This document shows, piece after piece, positions 18,386 to 28,400 of a stretch of 41,822 bases of DNA; position 1 is the first letter of the stretch, and every line of letters starts with the position of its first letter. The notes under the pieces were generated by a model. That model was not told the origin of the DNA and did not search any database. It was given only the letters and a program-made list of their open reading frames with translations. The DNA comes from Desulfobacterales bacterium (GTDB lineage Bacteria; Desulfobacterota; Desulfobacteria; Desulfobacterales; JAQWFD01): contig JAQWFD010000037.1 in the NCBI GenBank assembly GCA_028704555.1, forward strand, positions 1-41,822, read 5' to 3'. Made by a program: the position numbers and the translations under genes.

Positions 18386-18637
18386 ATGAAACAACAGATT
18401 GAATCAGGAATCGAAAAAAGGCGGATCCTGGATTTTTTTCACAGGCTGGCAGAGGTCAATTCAGACGATCGGGTGTTTACAGGAAAAAATTGGAGTGTCA
18501 CGTTGTCGGATGCTCCGGTACGAATGGTGGGCCGGCTGTGTATCCCCGGGACAATCATTGTTTTCGAGGGCCCTGAAGACATTGTTAAAGTACTGGTTGA
18601 AAGTTTTAGAATGACACACCTATCTGCTGGCGGTTGA
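18386..18637 (+). CDS. Small protein of unknown function (83 residues)
   Basis: ATG 18386 preceded by GGAG at six bases. The protein has a charged helical start, then SVTLSDAPVRMVGRLCIPGTIIVFEGPEDIV, which looks like a compact beta-rich domain. No family recognised. It ends four bases before the 3' end of the convergent lipoprotein gene. Support comes from the ribosome site and coherent composition only. Confidence 0.55.
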   Translation: MKQQIESGIEKRRILDFFHRLAEVNSDDRVFTGKNWSVTLSDAPVRMVGRLCIPGTIIVFEGPEDIVKVLVESFRMTHLSAGG

Positions 18638-18641
18638 ATCG

Positions 18642-19373
18642 TTAGAAGGCAGTTTCGCCGGCCCGTTTTTTTTCTTCAAGCGTTTGTCTGATCTGTTTTT
18701 CTTCAATTTCGATGAGCGGCTCGATGTTTCGGACAAAGTATATTGATATACTGGTAACCGGCTTTCCGATTCGGGTTACGTTGTCGGAGACGATGAAGAT
18801 ATCGGAGTGTTTTTCCCAGGCATATGAGGTGCCGGAGCGCCCGGTCCACTGGATGATTTCCGGTTGGCCGTATTTGGTTATCAGGGTATCGATCATATCC
18901 GCCGGCTTGTCTTTCATGATAATCTGGATCAGCAGCGGCCGCTGGCTGTAATTGGAAAACTGCGCCGTGATTAAATCAAAGGGTTTGCCCGTATTACGGG
19001 AATACCGGTAGGTCAGTTTCGTGATATTATGCTCGATGCGTTCCTGAGGTCGATAATTCAGCCGTTTGTTCAGCTGATACAGCTTTGGAAAATATTCTTG
19101 CAAAAAATCCGGGTAATTGACCGATAAATCAATCGTGGTTCGTTTTTCGATGCCTTCAGCCCCCAGCTGCTCTCTCAGATTGCCCCGGAGTTCATGATTG
19201 AAAACGGAATTTACTTCCAGATCCAGAAACGAAAAGCTTTCCGGAACCGGCTTCGAACCGGTATCTTCGGTTTTATTGCTACAGGAGCATGCGAAAATCA
19301 ACAGAGACATTACCACGAGACTGATACCAAATGAATAAGACCGATGTGCGCTTTGCCTGTTAAATATCATCAT
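18642..19373 (-). CDS. Putative lipoprotein of unknown function
   Basis: 243 residues from ATG 19373 (AAGGA seven bases upstream; an upstream in-frame ATG at 19430 was rejected). The signal peptide ends in a lipobox LLIFAC, predicting attachment at a cysteine near residue 28. The mature protein contains RYRPQERIEHN-like charged segments, then LITKYGQPEIIQWTGRSGTSYAWEK, and ends in a lysine/glutamate-rich tail. Such small-domain lipoproteins are often found in Desulfobacterota, but no function is recognised. The gene is divergent from kdsB. Confidence 0.75.
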   Translation of the reverse strand: MMIFNRQSAHRSYSFGISLVVMSLLIFACSCSNKTEDTGSKPVPESFSFLDLEVNSVFNHELRGNLREQLGAEGIEKRTTIDLSVNYPDFLQEYFPKLYQLNKRLNYRPQERIEHNITKLTYRYSRNTGKPFDLITAQFSNYSQRPLLIQIIMKDKPADMIDTLITKYGQPEIIQWTGRSGTSYAWEKHSDIFIVSDNVTRIGKPVTSISIYFVRNIEPLIEIEEKQIRQTLEEKKRAGETAF

Positions 19374-19582
19374 CTGCGATTCCTTAATGATTTGCCCGAA
19401 ATTTTCGAACTGAACGTTATTCACCTGCATATCGAAAAAAATTCACCATCTTTTCTTGCAAGCCGTGCAGGGATTGTTTTATAAGATGAACAAATTTAAT
19501 TCTTCCCTTACATAAACCCAAAAAAACGGTCGGGTCAATAAAAACTCCGGCCGCATGAATGTCTCAGGAGATCATCCGACCC

Positions 19583-20335
19583 ATGAAAATAGCGGTAATC
19601 ATTCCTTCACGATATGGAAGTACGCGGTTTGAAGCCAAACCGCTCGCGTTGATTGCAGGAAAATCCATGATCCAACGGGTATATGAACAATCGAAACAGG
19701 CCGAACGCATTACGGATGTCGTGGTAGCCACCGATGACAAACGGATTTTTCAGGCCGTAAGGAATTTTGGCGGTGAGGTCGTACTGACGTCGAAAGCGAA
19801 TCGTTCCGGTACGGACAGAGTAGGTGAAGCTGCAGAAAAAATCGGACTGGACCCGGACGATATCGTAATCAATGTTCAGGGAGATCAGCCGCTTCTGAAT
19901 CCAAAATGCCTTGATGATGTGGTTAAGCCGTTTTTAACGATACCGGATCTTGAGATGAGTACACTGGCTGTAAAAATCTTAAATAAAAGAGAAATCACCG
20001 ACCCGAAGGATGTCAAGGTTACCTTTGATATGAACGGATACGCCCTGTATTTTTCCCGATCAACCATTCCATTTGGACGGGATGGCGCTACCGGATTTGA
20101 CGTCTATAAACACCTTGGCATATATGCCTATACACGGCGGTTTCTCGACCGGTTCCGGACCCTTCCCGAGGGCCGGCTGGAACAGATTGAAAAGCTTGAA
20201 CAGCTTCGCGCACTGGAATACGGGCATCGGATTATGGTGGTGACCACGGTGTATGATTCTCCCGAAGTGGACCTGCCGGAGGATATCATCAGGATAGAAA
20301 ACCTGCTGATATCCTGCGGGAAACATTGTCACTGA
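19583..20335 (+). CDS. kdsB: 3-deoxy-manno-octulosonate cytidylyltransferase
   Basis: 250 residues from ATG 19583. The alternative ATG at 19559 adds eight residues; AGGAG at 19566 favours the internal start, with somewhat long spacing. Characteristic motifs are IAVIIPSRYGSTRFEAKPLA, VVVATDD, GGEVVLTSKANRSGTDRVGEAA and INVQGDQPLL. The enzyme activates KDO to CMP-KDO for lipopolysaccharide, so the organism is Gram-negative. No other KDO genes are adjacent. Confidence 0.94.
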   Translation: MKIAVIIPSRYGSTRFEAKPLALIAGKSMIQRVYEQSKQAERITDVVVATDDKRIFQAVRNFGGEVVLTSKANRSGTDRVGEAAEKIGLDPDDIVINVQGDQPLLNPKCLDDVVKPFLTIPDLEMSTLAVKILNKREITDPKDVKVTFDMNGYALYFSRSTIPFGRDGATGFDVYKHLGIYAYTRRFLDRFRTLPEGRLEQIEKLEQLRALEYGHRIMVVTTVYDSPEVDLPEDIIRIENLLISCGKHCH

Positions 20336-20365
20336 AAAAGGAAACCCCGTTTTTTCTGCTATCCG

Positions 20366-21286
20366 CTATTCGATATTCTGCTCGACAATGACGCCGGGTT
20401 GCGGCAGAACTTTTCTGACCGCATCGGCTTTTTTGTCCGAACCAGCGGGGGATACGTCCGGTGCCGGTGCCCGGGGTGTTGATTGAGGCCCGGATAAAAC
20501 GCCGGCCCGGGCGTTCGACGCTTTTTTATTGGCATCGGCAAGTTTCTGGAGCTCATCAAGCCTGCCCTTCATCTCCTTGAGTGCGCTGTTAAACTTTCCG
20601 GATATATTCTGAAGTTGTTTCTGAACAGCTTCCTGCTGTTTTTCAATCTCCGAGGAGAGTTGCTGCCTGCTGATTTTGCCGGATGACAGGGTGTTGATAT
20701 CCGTCTTCAAATCGGAAATCGCCTGAGTTGCACTGTCCACGGTTTTGCCAAAATCCGTCATATCGGTTGCTACCTGACGTTCCAGTGCTTTTATTGTAGC
20801 CGGCAGCGCGGCAAGTTGCTGCTGAGAATCTTTTATCGATTGATTAATATCTGAGACAGCCTGTTTTAATTCAGTGCGGTCGCTTTTGGATGAGGCCAGT
20901 GCGTCAATATCTTTCCGGACCGCGGTCAGGGTTTTTTTCAATGCTTCAGAATTTTTTTCAATCCCGGGGAGTTTTGTCGTAATTGATTCCTCGAGTGTCG
21001 CCAGTTTGACCGACAGGGATGAAAAACGGGATTCCAGATTCTGATTGAGATTCTGAACTCCAGATTCCCCCTTGTCCTGAAGACTGATAAATTTGCGGTG
21101 TAAATCCACATATGCCGCTGCGAGGATACCGATGATTATGCACGGAATCAGAACCGCTGCCAGGACAAACCGACCCCTCAGTTTTTTCAGCTGAACTTCC
21201 GCCGTATCCGTTTTAAACAGGGAAGCAGGCGTATCATCATCAAGATCAAGATCGATGTTGAAACCGGACGATTTGTTTTCTTTCAT
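20366..21286 (-). CDS. Membrane-anchored coiled-coil protein
   Basis: 306 residues. A short cytoplasmic N-terminus rich in aspartate (DLDLDDD) is followed by one transmembrane helix at about residues 39-61 (RFVLAAVLIPCIIIGILAAAY). A long heptad-type region to about residue 255 is rich in Q, S, K and L, and a Pro/Ala-rich tail follows. It starts six bases after guaA ends, so they form one transcription unit. No catalytic motif. A cell-envelope or structural role is likely, but nothing specific can be assigned. Confidence 0.8.
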   Translation of the reverse strand: MKENKSSGFNIDLDLDDDTPASLFKTDTAEVQLKKLRGRFVLAAVLIPCIIIGILAAAYVDLHRKFISLQDKGESGVQNLNQNLESRFSSLSVKLATLEESITTKLPGIEKNSEALKKTLTAVRKDIDALASSKSDRTELKQAVSDINQSIKDSQQQLAALPATIKALERQVATDMTDFGKTVDSATQAISDLKTDINTLSSGKISRQQLSSEIEKQQEAVQKQLQNISGKFNSALKEMKGRLDELQKLADANKKASNARAGVLSGPQSTPRAPAPDVSPAGSDKKADAVRKVLPQPGVIVEQNIE

Positions 21287-21292
21287 ATAATT

Positions 21293-22822
21293 TTATTCCC
21301 ATTCGATTGTGCTGGGCGGTTTTGAGCTGATATCGTACACCACCCGGTTGACGCCGCGGACTTCATTGATGATTCGATTTGAAATGGTTCCCAGCAGTTC
21401 ATACGGCAGCCTGGCCCAGTCAGCAGTCATGGCATCCCTGCTGGTCACGGCGCGGATGGCTGCAATATTTTCATATGTGCGCTGGTCACCCATAATGCCG
21501 ACACTTTTAAGCGGCAATAACACGGCAAACGACTGCCATAATTTTTTATAATACCCGCTTTTCCGAATTTCCTCGAGCAGGACCGCATCCACTTTCCGGA
21601 GCAGAGCCAGACGTTCTTCGGTTACCTCACCGATAATTCGAATGGAAAGGCCCGGACCCGGAAACGGCTGACGCCATACGAGATCTTTCTGAAGTCCGAG
21701 TTCCTCTCCGAGTTCACGAACCTCATCTTTAAAAAGAAATTTAAGGGGTTCGACAAGTTTCAGATTCATTTTCTCGGGCAGGCCACCGACATTGTGATGC
21801 GATTTGATCACGGCAGACGGTCCCCCGAAAACAGAGACCGATTCGATAACATCCGGATACAGGGTTCCCTGTGCCAGAAATTTAACATTCTTAATTTTGA
21901 GGGCTTCTGCTTCAAAAACATCGATGAACAGCCTGCCGATAATTTTTCGTTTTTCTTCCGGATCCGAAACTCCGTCAAGCGCTTTGAGAAACAGCTGCGC
22001 CGCATCGACAAAGCGTATGTTCAAATCAAGGTGCCGGCCAAACACAGTTTTGAGTTTGACGGCTTCATCCATCCTCAGCAGGCCGTTGTCGACAAAGATA
22101 CAGGTCAGTTGATTTCCGACTGCCTTGTGGATGAGCAGGGCGGCAACGGAAGAATCCACACCGCCGCTCAATCCGAGAATGACATGATTATCCCCGACCT
22201 GATCCCTGATCTGAGCGATGGCTTCTTCGGCAAACGATTTCATGTTCCAGGATGTTTCGCATCCGCATACATCAAGCAGGAAGTTGCGGATCATGAGCCT
22301 TCCCTGTACGGTATGTTCGACTTCCGGATGAAACTGAAAGCCGTAGAGATTTCGTTTTTCATTGACCGTCGCCGCTACCTTTGTATTTTCTGTGGACGCG
22401 GTAATCGTAAAGCCTTCGGGCAGCGCGTCGATGGAATCACCATGGCTCATCCATGTGGTTGTTTTTTGATCAATGCCTTTGAATAAAACACCCGGTTCTT
22501 TTATGACAAGCTCTGCAAAACCATATTCCCGTTTCTGCGCTTTTTTAACGATTCCTCCGAGCGAATCGACCATAAATTGCATTCCATAACAGATGCCCAG
22601 TACGGGGATGCCCAGATCGAAAACAGCCGGATTCATTTTCGGACTGTTTGGTTCATATATACTCGATGGACCGCCAGACAGGATAATTCCATCCGGCCTG
22701 AGCGATTTGATGGTGTCTATGTCGACAGAAGGTGGCTCTATCTGACAATATACATGATTTTCTCTTACTCTGCGGCCGATCAGTTGGTTGAACTGTGAGC
22801 CAAAATCAATAATCAGTATCAT
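21293..22822 (-). CDS. guaA: GMP synthase (glutamine-hydrolysing)
   Basis: 509 residues, full length. The N-terminal class I glutamine amidotransferase has ILSGGPSS, the nucleophile C78 in LGICYGMQ, and the His/Glu pair in FQFHPEVEHT. The ATP-pyrophosphatase domain follows with the PP-loop GLSGGVDSSV, then the dimerisation domain ending in RVVYDISSKPPSTIEWE. Converts XMP to GMP. Its partner guaB is not in the window; the coiled-coil gene is directly downstream. Confidence 0.97.
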   Translation of the reverse strand: MILIIDFGSQFNQLIGRRVRENHVYCQIEPPSVDIDTIKSLRPDGIILSGGPSSIYEPNSPKMNPAVFDLGIPVLGICYGMQFMVDSLGGIVKKAQKREYGFAELVIKEPGVLFKGIDQKTTTWMSHGDSIDALPEGFTITASTENTKVAATVNEKRNLYGFQFHPEVEHTVQGRLMIRNFLLDVCGCETSWNMKSFAEEAIAQIRDQVGDNHVILGLSGGVDSSVAALLIHKAVGNQLTCIFVDNGLLRMDEAVKLKTVFGRHLDLNIRFVDAAQLFLKALDGVSDPEEKRKIIGRLFIDVFEAEALKIKNVKFLAQGTLYPDVIESVSVFGGPSAVIKSHHNVGGLPEKMNLKLVEPLKFLFKDEVRELGEELGLQKDLVWRQPFPGPGLSIRIIGEVTEERLALLRKVDAVLLEEIRKSGYYKKLWQSFAVLLPLKSVGIMGDQRTYENIAAIRAVTSRDAMTADWARLPYELLGTISNRIINEVRGVNRVVYDISSKPPSTIEWE

Positions 22823-23275
22823 TCAAAATCCTTTTTTTTCGATCAGAATCGGTAGAGAAAAATAACCGGTTATACGAATACAATGCCTGGTGTCTGACGT
22901 TGATTCCGGGCCGTATGATTGTCAATTCATATAAAATATCTTGCTATATTTATAACAGAAATGAACTCAGTGGTCATCAATTTTAGCGATGTTACGACCG
23001 TGAGGTTAAACGGTTTGATAAATTCGGATAAATATGGTAAACACCGCGAAAAATGTCAACCGTAAACTGTTCGGACTTCTTTTTTTCCGGAATTTTATGC
23101 GTCAATGGATGTAAAGGCAGTTTACACCCTTGAATATTCCGGGCTTTCGCAACGCAGCCAGGCAGGATGCATCTGCGCATATAACAAGTGAAGTTATTTT
23201 TGAGCGAACCCTTGACTGCAGGTCCTTTGAACTTTTTCCCCCAGCTGTCCGCTGTATAGATGCGGCGCTGAAAAT
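22823..23275. other. Intergenic region between guaA and the TrpF-like gene
   Basis: Divergent promoters are expected here. A 12-base palindrome ATAACCGGTTAT lies at 22862-22873, close to the guaA start, and could be an operator. No purine-riboswitch signature and no gene are seen in the remaining 400 bases. Confidence 0.45.
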
Positions 23276-24088
23276 ATGTCAATAAAAAAGCATGGTTTGA
23301 ATATGCCCCATACCCGTATACAGATTTACGAAATTCAGACGCCTGAAGAAGCGAATCAGATGATCGATCTTGGCGTTGATCATATCGGAAGCGTCATTGT
23401 ATCGGAAAAAGGCTGGAAATCACCAGAACTGAGGGCAACCATCGATCAGGTCCGGTCATCCTCATCGAAAAGCAGTTTGATACCGCTTTTCAGTCATCCC
23501 GATTCCATTTTCCGCACACTGGATTATTATCAACCCGACATCGTGCATTTCTGCGAATCCCTGTACGATCCGACCGGTAATGAAAATATCTGCCGGCCGC
23601 TGATCCGTTTACAGGAACAAATCAAAAAAAAATTCCCTGAAATAAGCATCATGCGGTCGGTTCCCATCACACCACGGCAAATGTCATCCCTCGTTCCGAC
23701 GCTTCGGATTGCACAACTGTTTGAAGCGGTCAGTGACTTTTTTTTGACCGATACGATCATGATCGACAAACAGGTGCCACCTGCAGACAACCGGCAACCG
23801 GTCAACGGTTTTGTAGGACTGACCGGTCAGACCGGCGACTGGGATCTGGCTGCACAACTTGTCGCTTCAAGCAAAATTCCCGTTATTTTAGCCGGAGGCA
23901 TTTCCCCGGATAATGTCTATGATGGCATCCGCCGGATTCGCCCTTTCGGGGTGGACAGCTGCACGAGAACCAATGCAGTGAATCCGGGTGGCAAGGCAAT
24001 ACGATTTAAAAAAGATCCTGATAAAGTCAGCCGGCTTATCGGGGAAGTTCGAAGGGCAGATCAGGATATGGATGGAAATATCTGTTAA
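23276..24088 (+). CDS. TrpF-like TIM-barrel protein lacking the catalytic cysteine
   Basis: 270 residues (or 261 from ATG 23303; neither start has a good ribosome site). The C-terminal half matches phosphoribosylanthranilate isomerase: GLTGQTGDWDLAAQLV, PVILAGGISPDNV and the phosphate-binding FGVDSCTRTN. At the first strand, canonical TrpF has KICG with the catalytic Cys. Here the corresponding place reads QIYE, so the cysteine is replaced by tyrosine. It is not in a trp operon; efp lies 140 bases downstream. Probably a paralog with another function rather than a true TrpF. Confidence 0.75.
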   Translation: MSIKKHGLNMPHTRIQIYEIQTPEEANQMIDLGVDHIGSVIVSEKGWKSPELRATIDQVRSSSSKSSLIPLFSHPDSIFRTLDYYQPDIVHFCESLYDPTGNENICRPLIRLQEQIKKKFPEISIMRSVPITPRQMSSLVPTLRIAQLFEAVSDFFLTDTIMIDKQVPPADNRQPVNGFVGLTGQTGDWDLAAQLVASSKIPVILAGGISPDNVYDGIRRIRPFGVDSCTRTNAVNPGGKAIRFKKDPDKVSRLIGEVRRADQDMDGNIC

Positions 24089-24229
24089 CATTTCTTGCGA
24101 TCTAAGATAACATTATATTTATTTTAAACCAGTCGCAGACGTCGATGCCAAATGGCAACGCGAATGCCTCTGTTACCTTTCAATCAATCATAAACAGCTG
24201 AGCATAACTTCGGGAGGTTTATATCAATC

Positions 24230-24793
24230 ATGTATGAAAGCAGTGATCTCAGAAAAGGTCTTAAAATTGAAATCGACGGGGACCCTTACATTGTTGCACA
24301 GTTTGAATTTGTCAAACCGGGCAAAGGCCAGTCGCTATACAAATGCCGGCTGAAGAATATGGTAACCGGCTCACAGTTTGACAAAACATTTCGATCCGGC
24401 GACAAGTTCAATGAGGCCCAGATAGAAGAGCATGAAATGGAATACCTGTATTATGACGGCAGCCAATATTGTTTTATGAATACGTCGACCTATGAGCAGG
24501 AACTGTTGACACCCGAACAGGTTGGCGATGCCAGAAATTTTTTAAAAGATAATACAGTATGCAATATTCTGTTCTTTGAAGGAAGGGCCATTGGGGTGTC
24601 TTTGCCGAATTTTATCGATTTGCGAATTGAAAAATCCGAACCCTGGGCAAAAGGGGATACGGCTGCCGGGAGCACCAAGCCGGCAACACTGGAAACCGGA
24701 TATGTGCTGCAGGTCCCGCCGTTTGTTGAAGAAAACGAATTGATCCGGATTGACACAAGAACCGGCCAGTATGTGGAGCGCGTAAAAGGGTAA
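24230..24793 (+). CDS. efp: Elongation factor P
   Basis: 187 residues with three beta-barrel domains. Loop I reads FVKPGKGQSLYK, with the modifiable lysine at K32. The C-terminus has ETGYVLQVPPFVEENELIRIDTRTGQYVERVKG-type sequence (positions about 155-187), diagnostic of EF-P. A GGGAGG site precedes the ATG by 12 bases. EF-P rescues ribosomes stalled at polyproline. The lysine context suggests EpmA/EpmB-type or no modification; no modification enzyme is in the window. Confidence 0.95.
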   Translation: MYESSDLRKGLKIEIDGDPYIVAQFEFVKPGKGQSLYKCRLKNMVTGSQFDKTFRSGDKFNEAQIEEHEMEYLYYDGSQYCFMNTSTYEQELLTPEQVGDARNFLKDNTVCNILFFEGRAIGVSLPNFIDLRIEKSEPWAKGDTAAGSTKPATLETGYVLQVPPFVEENELIRIDTRTGQYVERVKG

Positions 24794-24827
24794 AAGCCGG
24801 AAAGCAGATGTACTTTCGGCTGCCTTT

Positions 24828-25215
24828 CCGATATATGACACACTTGTTTCCACCGGTTTGCTTTGCCTGAGCCATCGCATTGCCTGAAAGAAATATCAGT
24901 TCATCGACGGATGACGGGGCCTGCTTCAAAGATGCGATTTCCATCCTCACAGCGACCGGTACAGTCTTGAAATTCAGCTCAAAGCGCTGTTGTTCAACGA
25001 ACTGTCTGAATTTTTCACATGCAATTCCGGCCTCCTGAATGCCGGTGTCGGGAAAATGACCGCAATTTTTTCCCCGGCATAACGGCACAGGAGGTCATTT
25101 TTTCTGAAACACGCGTTGAGCGAGTCAATTCCGGACAACACATCCTGCCCGTTGAGATATGTTTGCAGTGAACGCGCCTGCATTTTTTCGGACATAGCCG
25201 CATACCAGCCCCCAT
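24828..25215 (-). pseudogene. Decayed GGDEF (diguanylate cyclase) domain remnant
   Basis: Two overlapping minus-strand frames together spell the C-terminal half of a GGDEF domain. In one frame, GQDVLSGIDSLNACFRKND then LLCRYAGEKIAVIFP (compare RYGGEEFxVLLP). Continuing in the next frame, DTGIQEAGIACEKFRQFVE, a VRMEIASL segment (compare VTVSIGIA) and GNAMAQAKQTGGNKCVIY (compare ADxALYxAKxxGRN). The frame change is near 25051-25056 in a short T/C run and looks like a one-base loss. The GGEEF motif has decayed to AGEK, and no N-terminal part is found. It lies just upstream of the kinase/diguanylate-cyclase genes. Confidence 0.75.
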
Positions 25216-25436
25216 GTTTCTCCTTTACTAAAAATTTGCATTTTGATATCCCCTGATACCAGTTGCTTCAATAACAGAAGCAAGAATATTTAAAATTCAT
25301 TATTGACCGGCCATACAAAAGACAATTTCCGCAGGGAATGAAACGATCGTGGCCTCCAGACGCAAACCCTTTGAGCAGGCGCACACGGCGCGGACAGTAG
25401 AGCGCAGGAATATAAACGGATAAATATAAGCACGAG

Positions 25437-28400
25437 ATGTATAGACATTTACCCCGTAAATCCAGCATCAAGAAGGAAGTATTTCGAAGCAGTGCTGCTT
25501 TTTCTTTAATTGTTGTAACCGTTTTTGCTCTATTTTTTTCCATCGTTCTTTATCGTTCCGAAATTTCCAATGCGCGGGCCATCATCAAACGAACGAATCA
25601 CGCCGTTGTTTTCTTCGTTGAAGGGTACTTTACCGAAATCATCAACACCATCGCTTTTCTGAAAGACAACCCGGAGCTTCGGAATGCAGCATCGCTCAAT
25701 GAAGAGGCTCGTCAACGCGTAATGGATGGGTACCGGTCTTCTGCCAAAGCCAATAAAAATATCAATTATATTTATTCTGCTTACACAAACGGTCTGATGC
25801 TGATAAACGACTGGAAGCCTCCCGAAGGATTTGATCCGACAACCCGCCCCTGGTATCGGGCAGCCATGGCAACAAAACCCGCGCTGTCGATCGGCGTGCC
25901 ATATCAGGATATTAAAACCAGGGATTGGCTGATTTCAACAGGCAATGCGATGCAGCGCTCCGATGGCGAATATGGGGGGGTGATAGTCATCGACTGTTCA
26001 ATCGATCAGATCGTCGATCTGATGGCTCAGCATGACGAATACAAAACGGCCTATAGCTTTGTTATAAACAGGGATAAAAAAATTATTCTGAATCGCGATA
26101 AGACATTGCTGAATGAGTCACTTCCTGAAATGACGGAAGCCATCCAGCGGGCCAGGGAAAACGGCTTTACATTGCATCTGGGCAAGGTGGAATATCTCGC
26201 ATATTTCCGCCGTTTGCCCTCAACCGGTTGGACGATCGTGACGGTGGTCGAAAAAAAAGAAATTCTCCAGCCGATTCTAACGCAAGTGATGATTATAGTC
26301 GGCCTGACCGGTCTGATCGCCTTGTTGGCGGGCTTTTTACAGAGTATGCTGCTGAGCAGACGTTTTAGCAGACCGTTGCTTGAACTTAGCAAAAAAGTCA
26401 AGATGGTCATTGCCGGAGATGAACATCGGGTTGATGATTATGTCTATCCTGACAATGAAATCGGAGTCATGGCAAGAGAAATCGGCCGGCTGACGGAAAA
26501 AGAACTCTACGCCAGAGCTTGTGAACTGCGGGAAAGCGAAGCACGCCTGGCGGCCACATTGCGCTCAATCGGCGACGGCGTCATTTCCTGCGATGTCGGG
26601 GGCAAAATCACCAGCCTCAATGCAGTGGCCGAGACACTCACCGGATGGAGCGCTGACGAGGCCGTGGGACGTTCCATTGACGAGGTTTTTTGCATCGTCC
26701 ACGCCGAGCCCCGGCAGGAGGCTGAAAACCCGGTCGAACGCGCTCTGTGCGAGGGCATCGTCGTGGGCCTGGCCAGCCATACGGTGCTCATCGCCCGGGA
26801 TGGCGCGGAACACCAGATTGCCGACAGCTGCGCGCCCATCCATGATGCAGCCGGCGGCCTCATCGGAGCCGTACTGGTCTTTCGCGATGTGAGCGAGGCG
26901 TACCGCCGGCGCGAGCAGGAGCAGTTTGAACTCCGCTTTCAGCAGACCGTCACGGAGGTATCCGCGTGTTTTGTTAATTTGAAAGACAGCGAATTTGACG
27001 AAACGGTCGTTCAGGTTCTGTCCTGCCTGGGGACGCTGTTCGATGTGGACCGCAGCTATCTTTTCCGGTTTTCAGAAGATCTGGGCGCCATGGACAACAC
27101 CCATGAATGGTGCGCTTCGGGTATCGCTCCGAAAAAAGACCGGATGCAGAACTTTTCCGTGGACGCGATGCCCTGGTTCAAGGGTTCGGTGCTCGGGTTG
27201 CAACCGATCCATATTCCTGATGTCAATGCGTTGCCTCCGGAAGCCGAAGTCGAAAAGAAAGAATTTGAGCAACAGGACATCCGGTCACTGATTTGTCTGC
27301 CGATGCGTGATGATTGCGGTGCGCTGATGGGATTTCTGGGGTTTGATGCCGTGCGTGCAGCACACTCCTGGCCGGAAAATCAGATTCGTATGCTGCAGGT
27401 TATCGCTGAAATCATTGCCGGGGCGATCATCCGGAATGAGGCGCACCGAAAACTGAGCGAAAGCGAAGAAAAAAATCGGCTGCTCTTCGATAATTCCGTT
27501 TCGGCAATTGCCGTCCACGAGATCGTGCTGGATGCCGGGGGCAGGCCGGCAGACTATGTCTTTCTGAGCGCGAACCCGGCCTTTGAGACCCATACCGGAT
27601 TACAGGTGACCGATATCCTCGGCCGCCGCGTTACAGACGTCCTGCCGGGAACCCAAAAAACGCATTTGATCGAGCGCTTCGGCAACGTGGTCCTGACCGG
27701 CAGGCCGGTCAGTTTCGAGCACTATTTCGAATCACTGGAACGGCACTACTTCATCAATGCCTACCGGTTGGGCAAAGGACGCTTTGCCACGGTGTTCACC
27801 GATATCACCAAACGCAAGCGGGCCGAGGATGAGTTGCAGCTGCAATCCCGTTTGCGGCAATTGCTCCTTGATGTTTCCTCGATCTACATCAACCTGCCTC
27901 TGGAGACCGTCGAATCGGCAATTCGGATTTCATTGCGTGATATCGCTGTCTTTGTTGGGGCGGATCGGGGGTATATTTTCGAGTATGACTTCTCCAGGCA
28001 AATCTGCACCAACACTCACGAATGGTGCGACGAGGGCATATCGCCGCAAATCGACGAATTGCAGGCGGTTCCGCTGGAAATTATGCCGGACTGGGTGGCA
28101 ACGCATCGCCGTGGTGAAGCCATGTATGTGCCGGATACTTACGCGTTGCCGCCAGGCGGCACGCGGGATGTGCTTGAGCCGCAGGGCATCAAGAGCCTGC
28201 TGGCTGTTCCGCTCATGAACGGAGACGAGTGCATCGGCTTTATCGGCTTTGATTCGGTGCGCCGGCATCATGCCTACTCAGACAGCGAACGCTATCTTCT
28301 GACCGTTTTCGGCCAGATGTTTGTAAACGTTCATCTGCGCATGCGGGCCGAGAAAGCCTTGCGAAAGAGCGAAGCAAAGTACCGCCTGTTGATCGAGAAC

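Noticed and set aside
24794..24826. Terminator after efp
   Set aside because: A GCCGGAAAG/CTTTCGGC hairpin is present, but it is imperfect and lacks a clear T-run, so I do not list it as a terminator.
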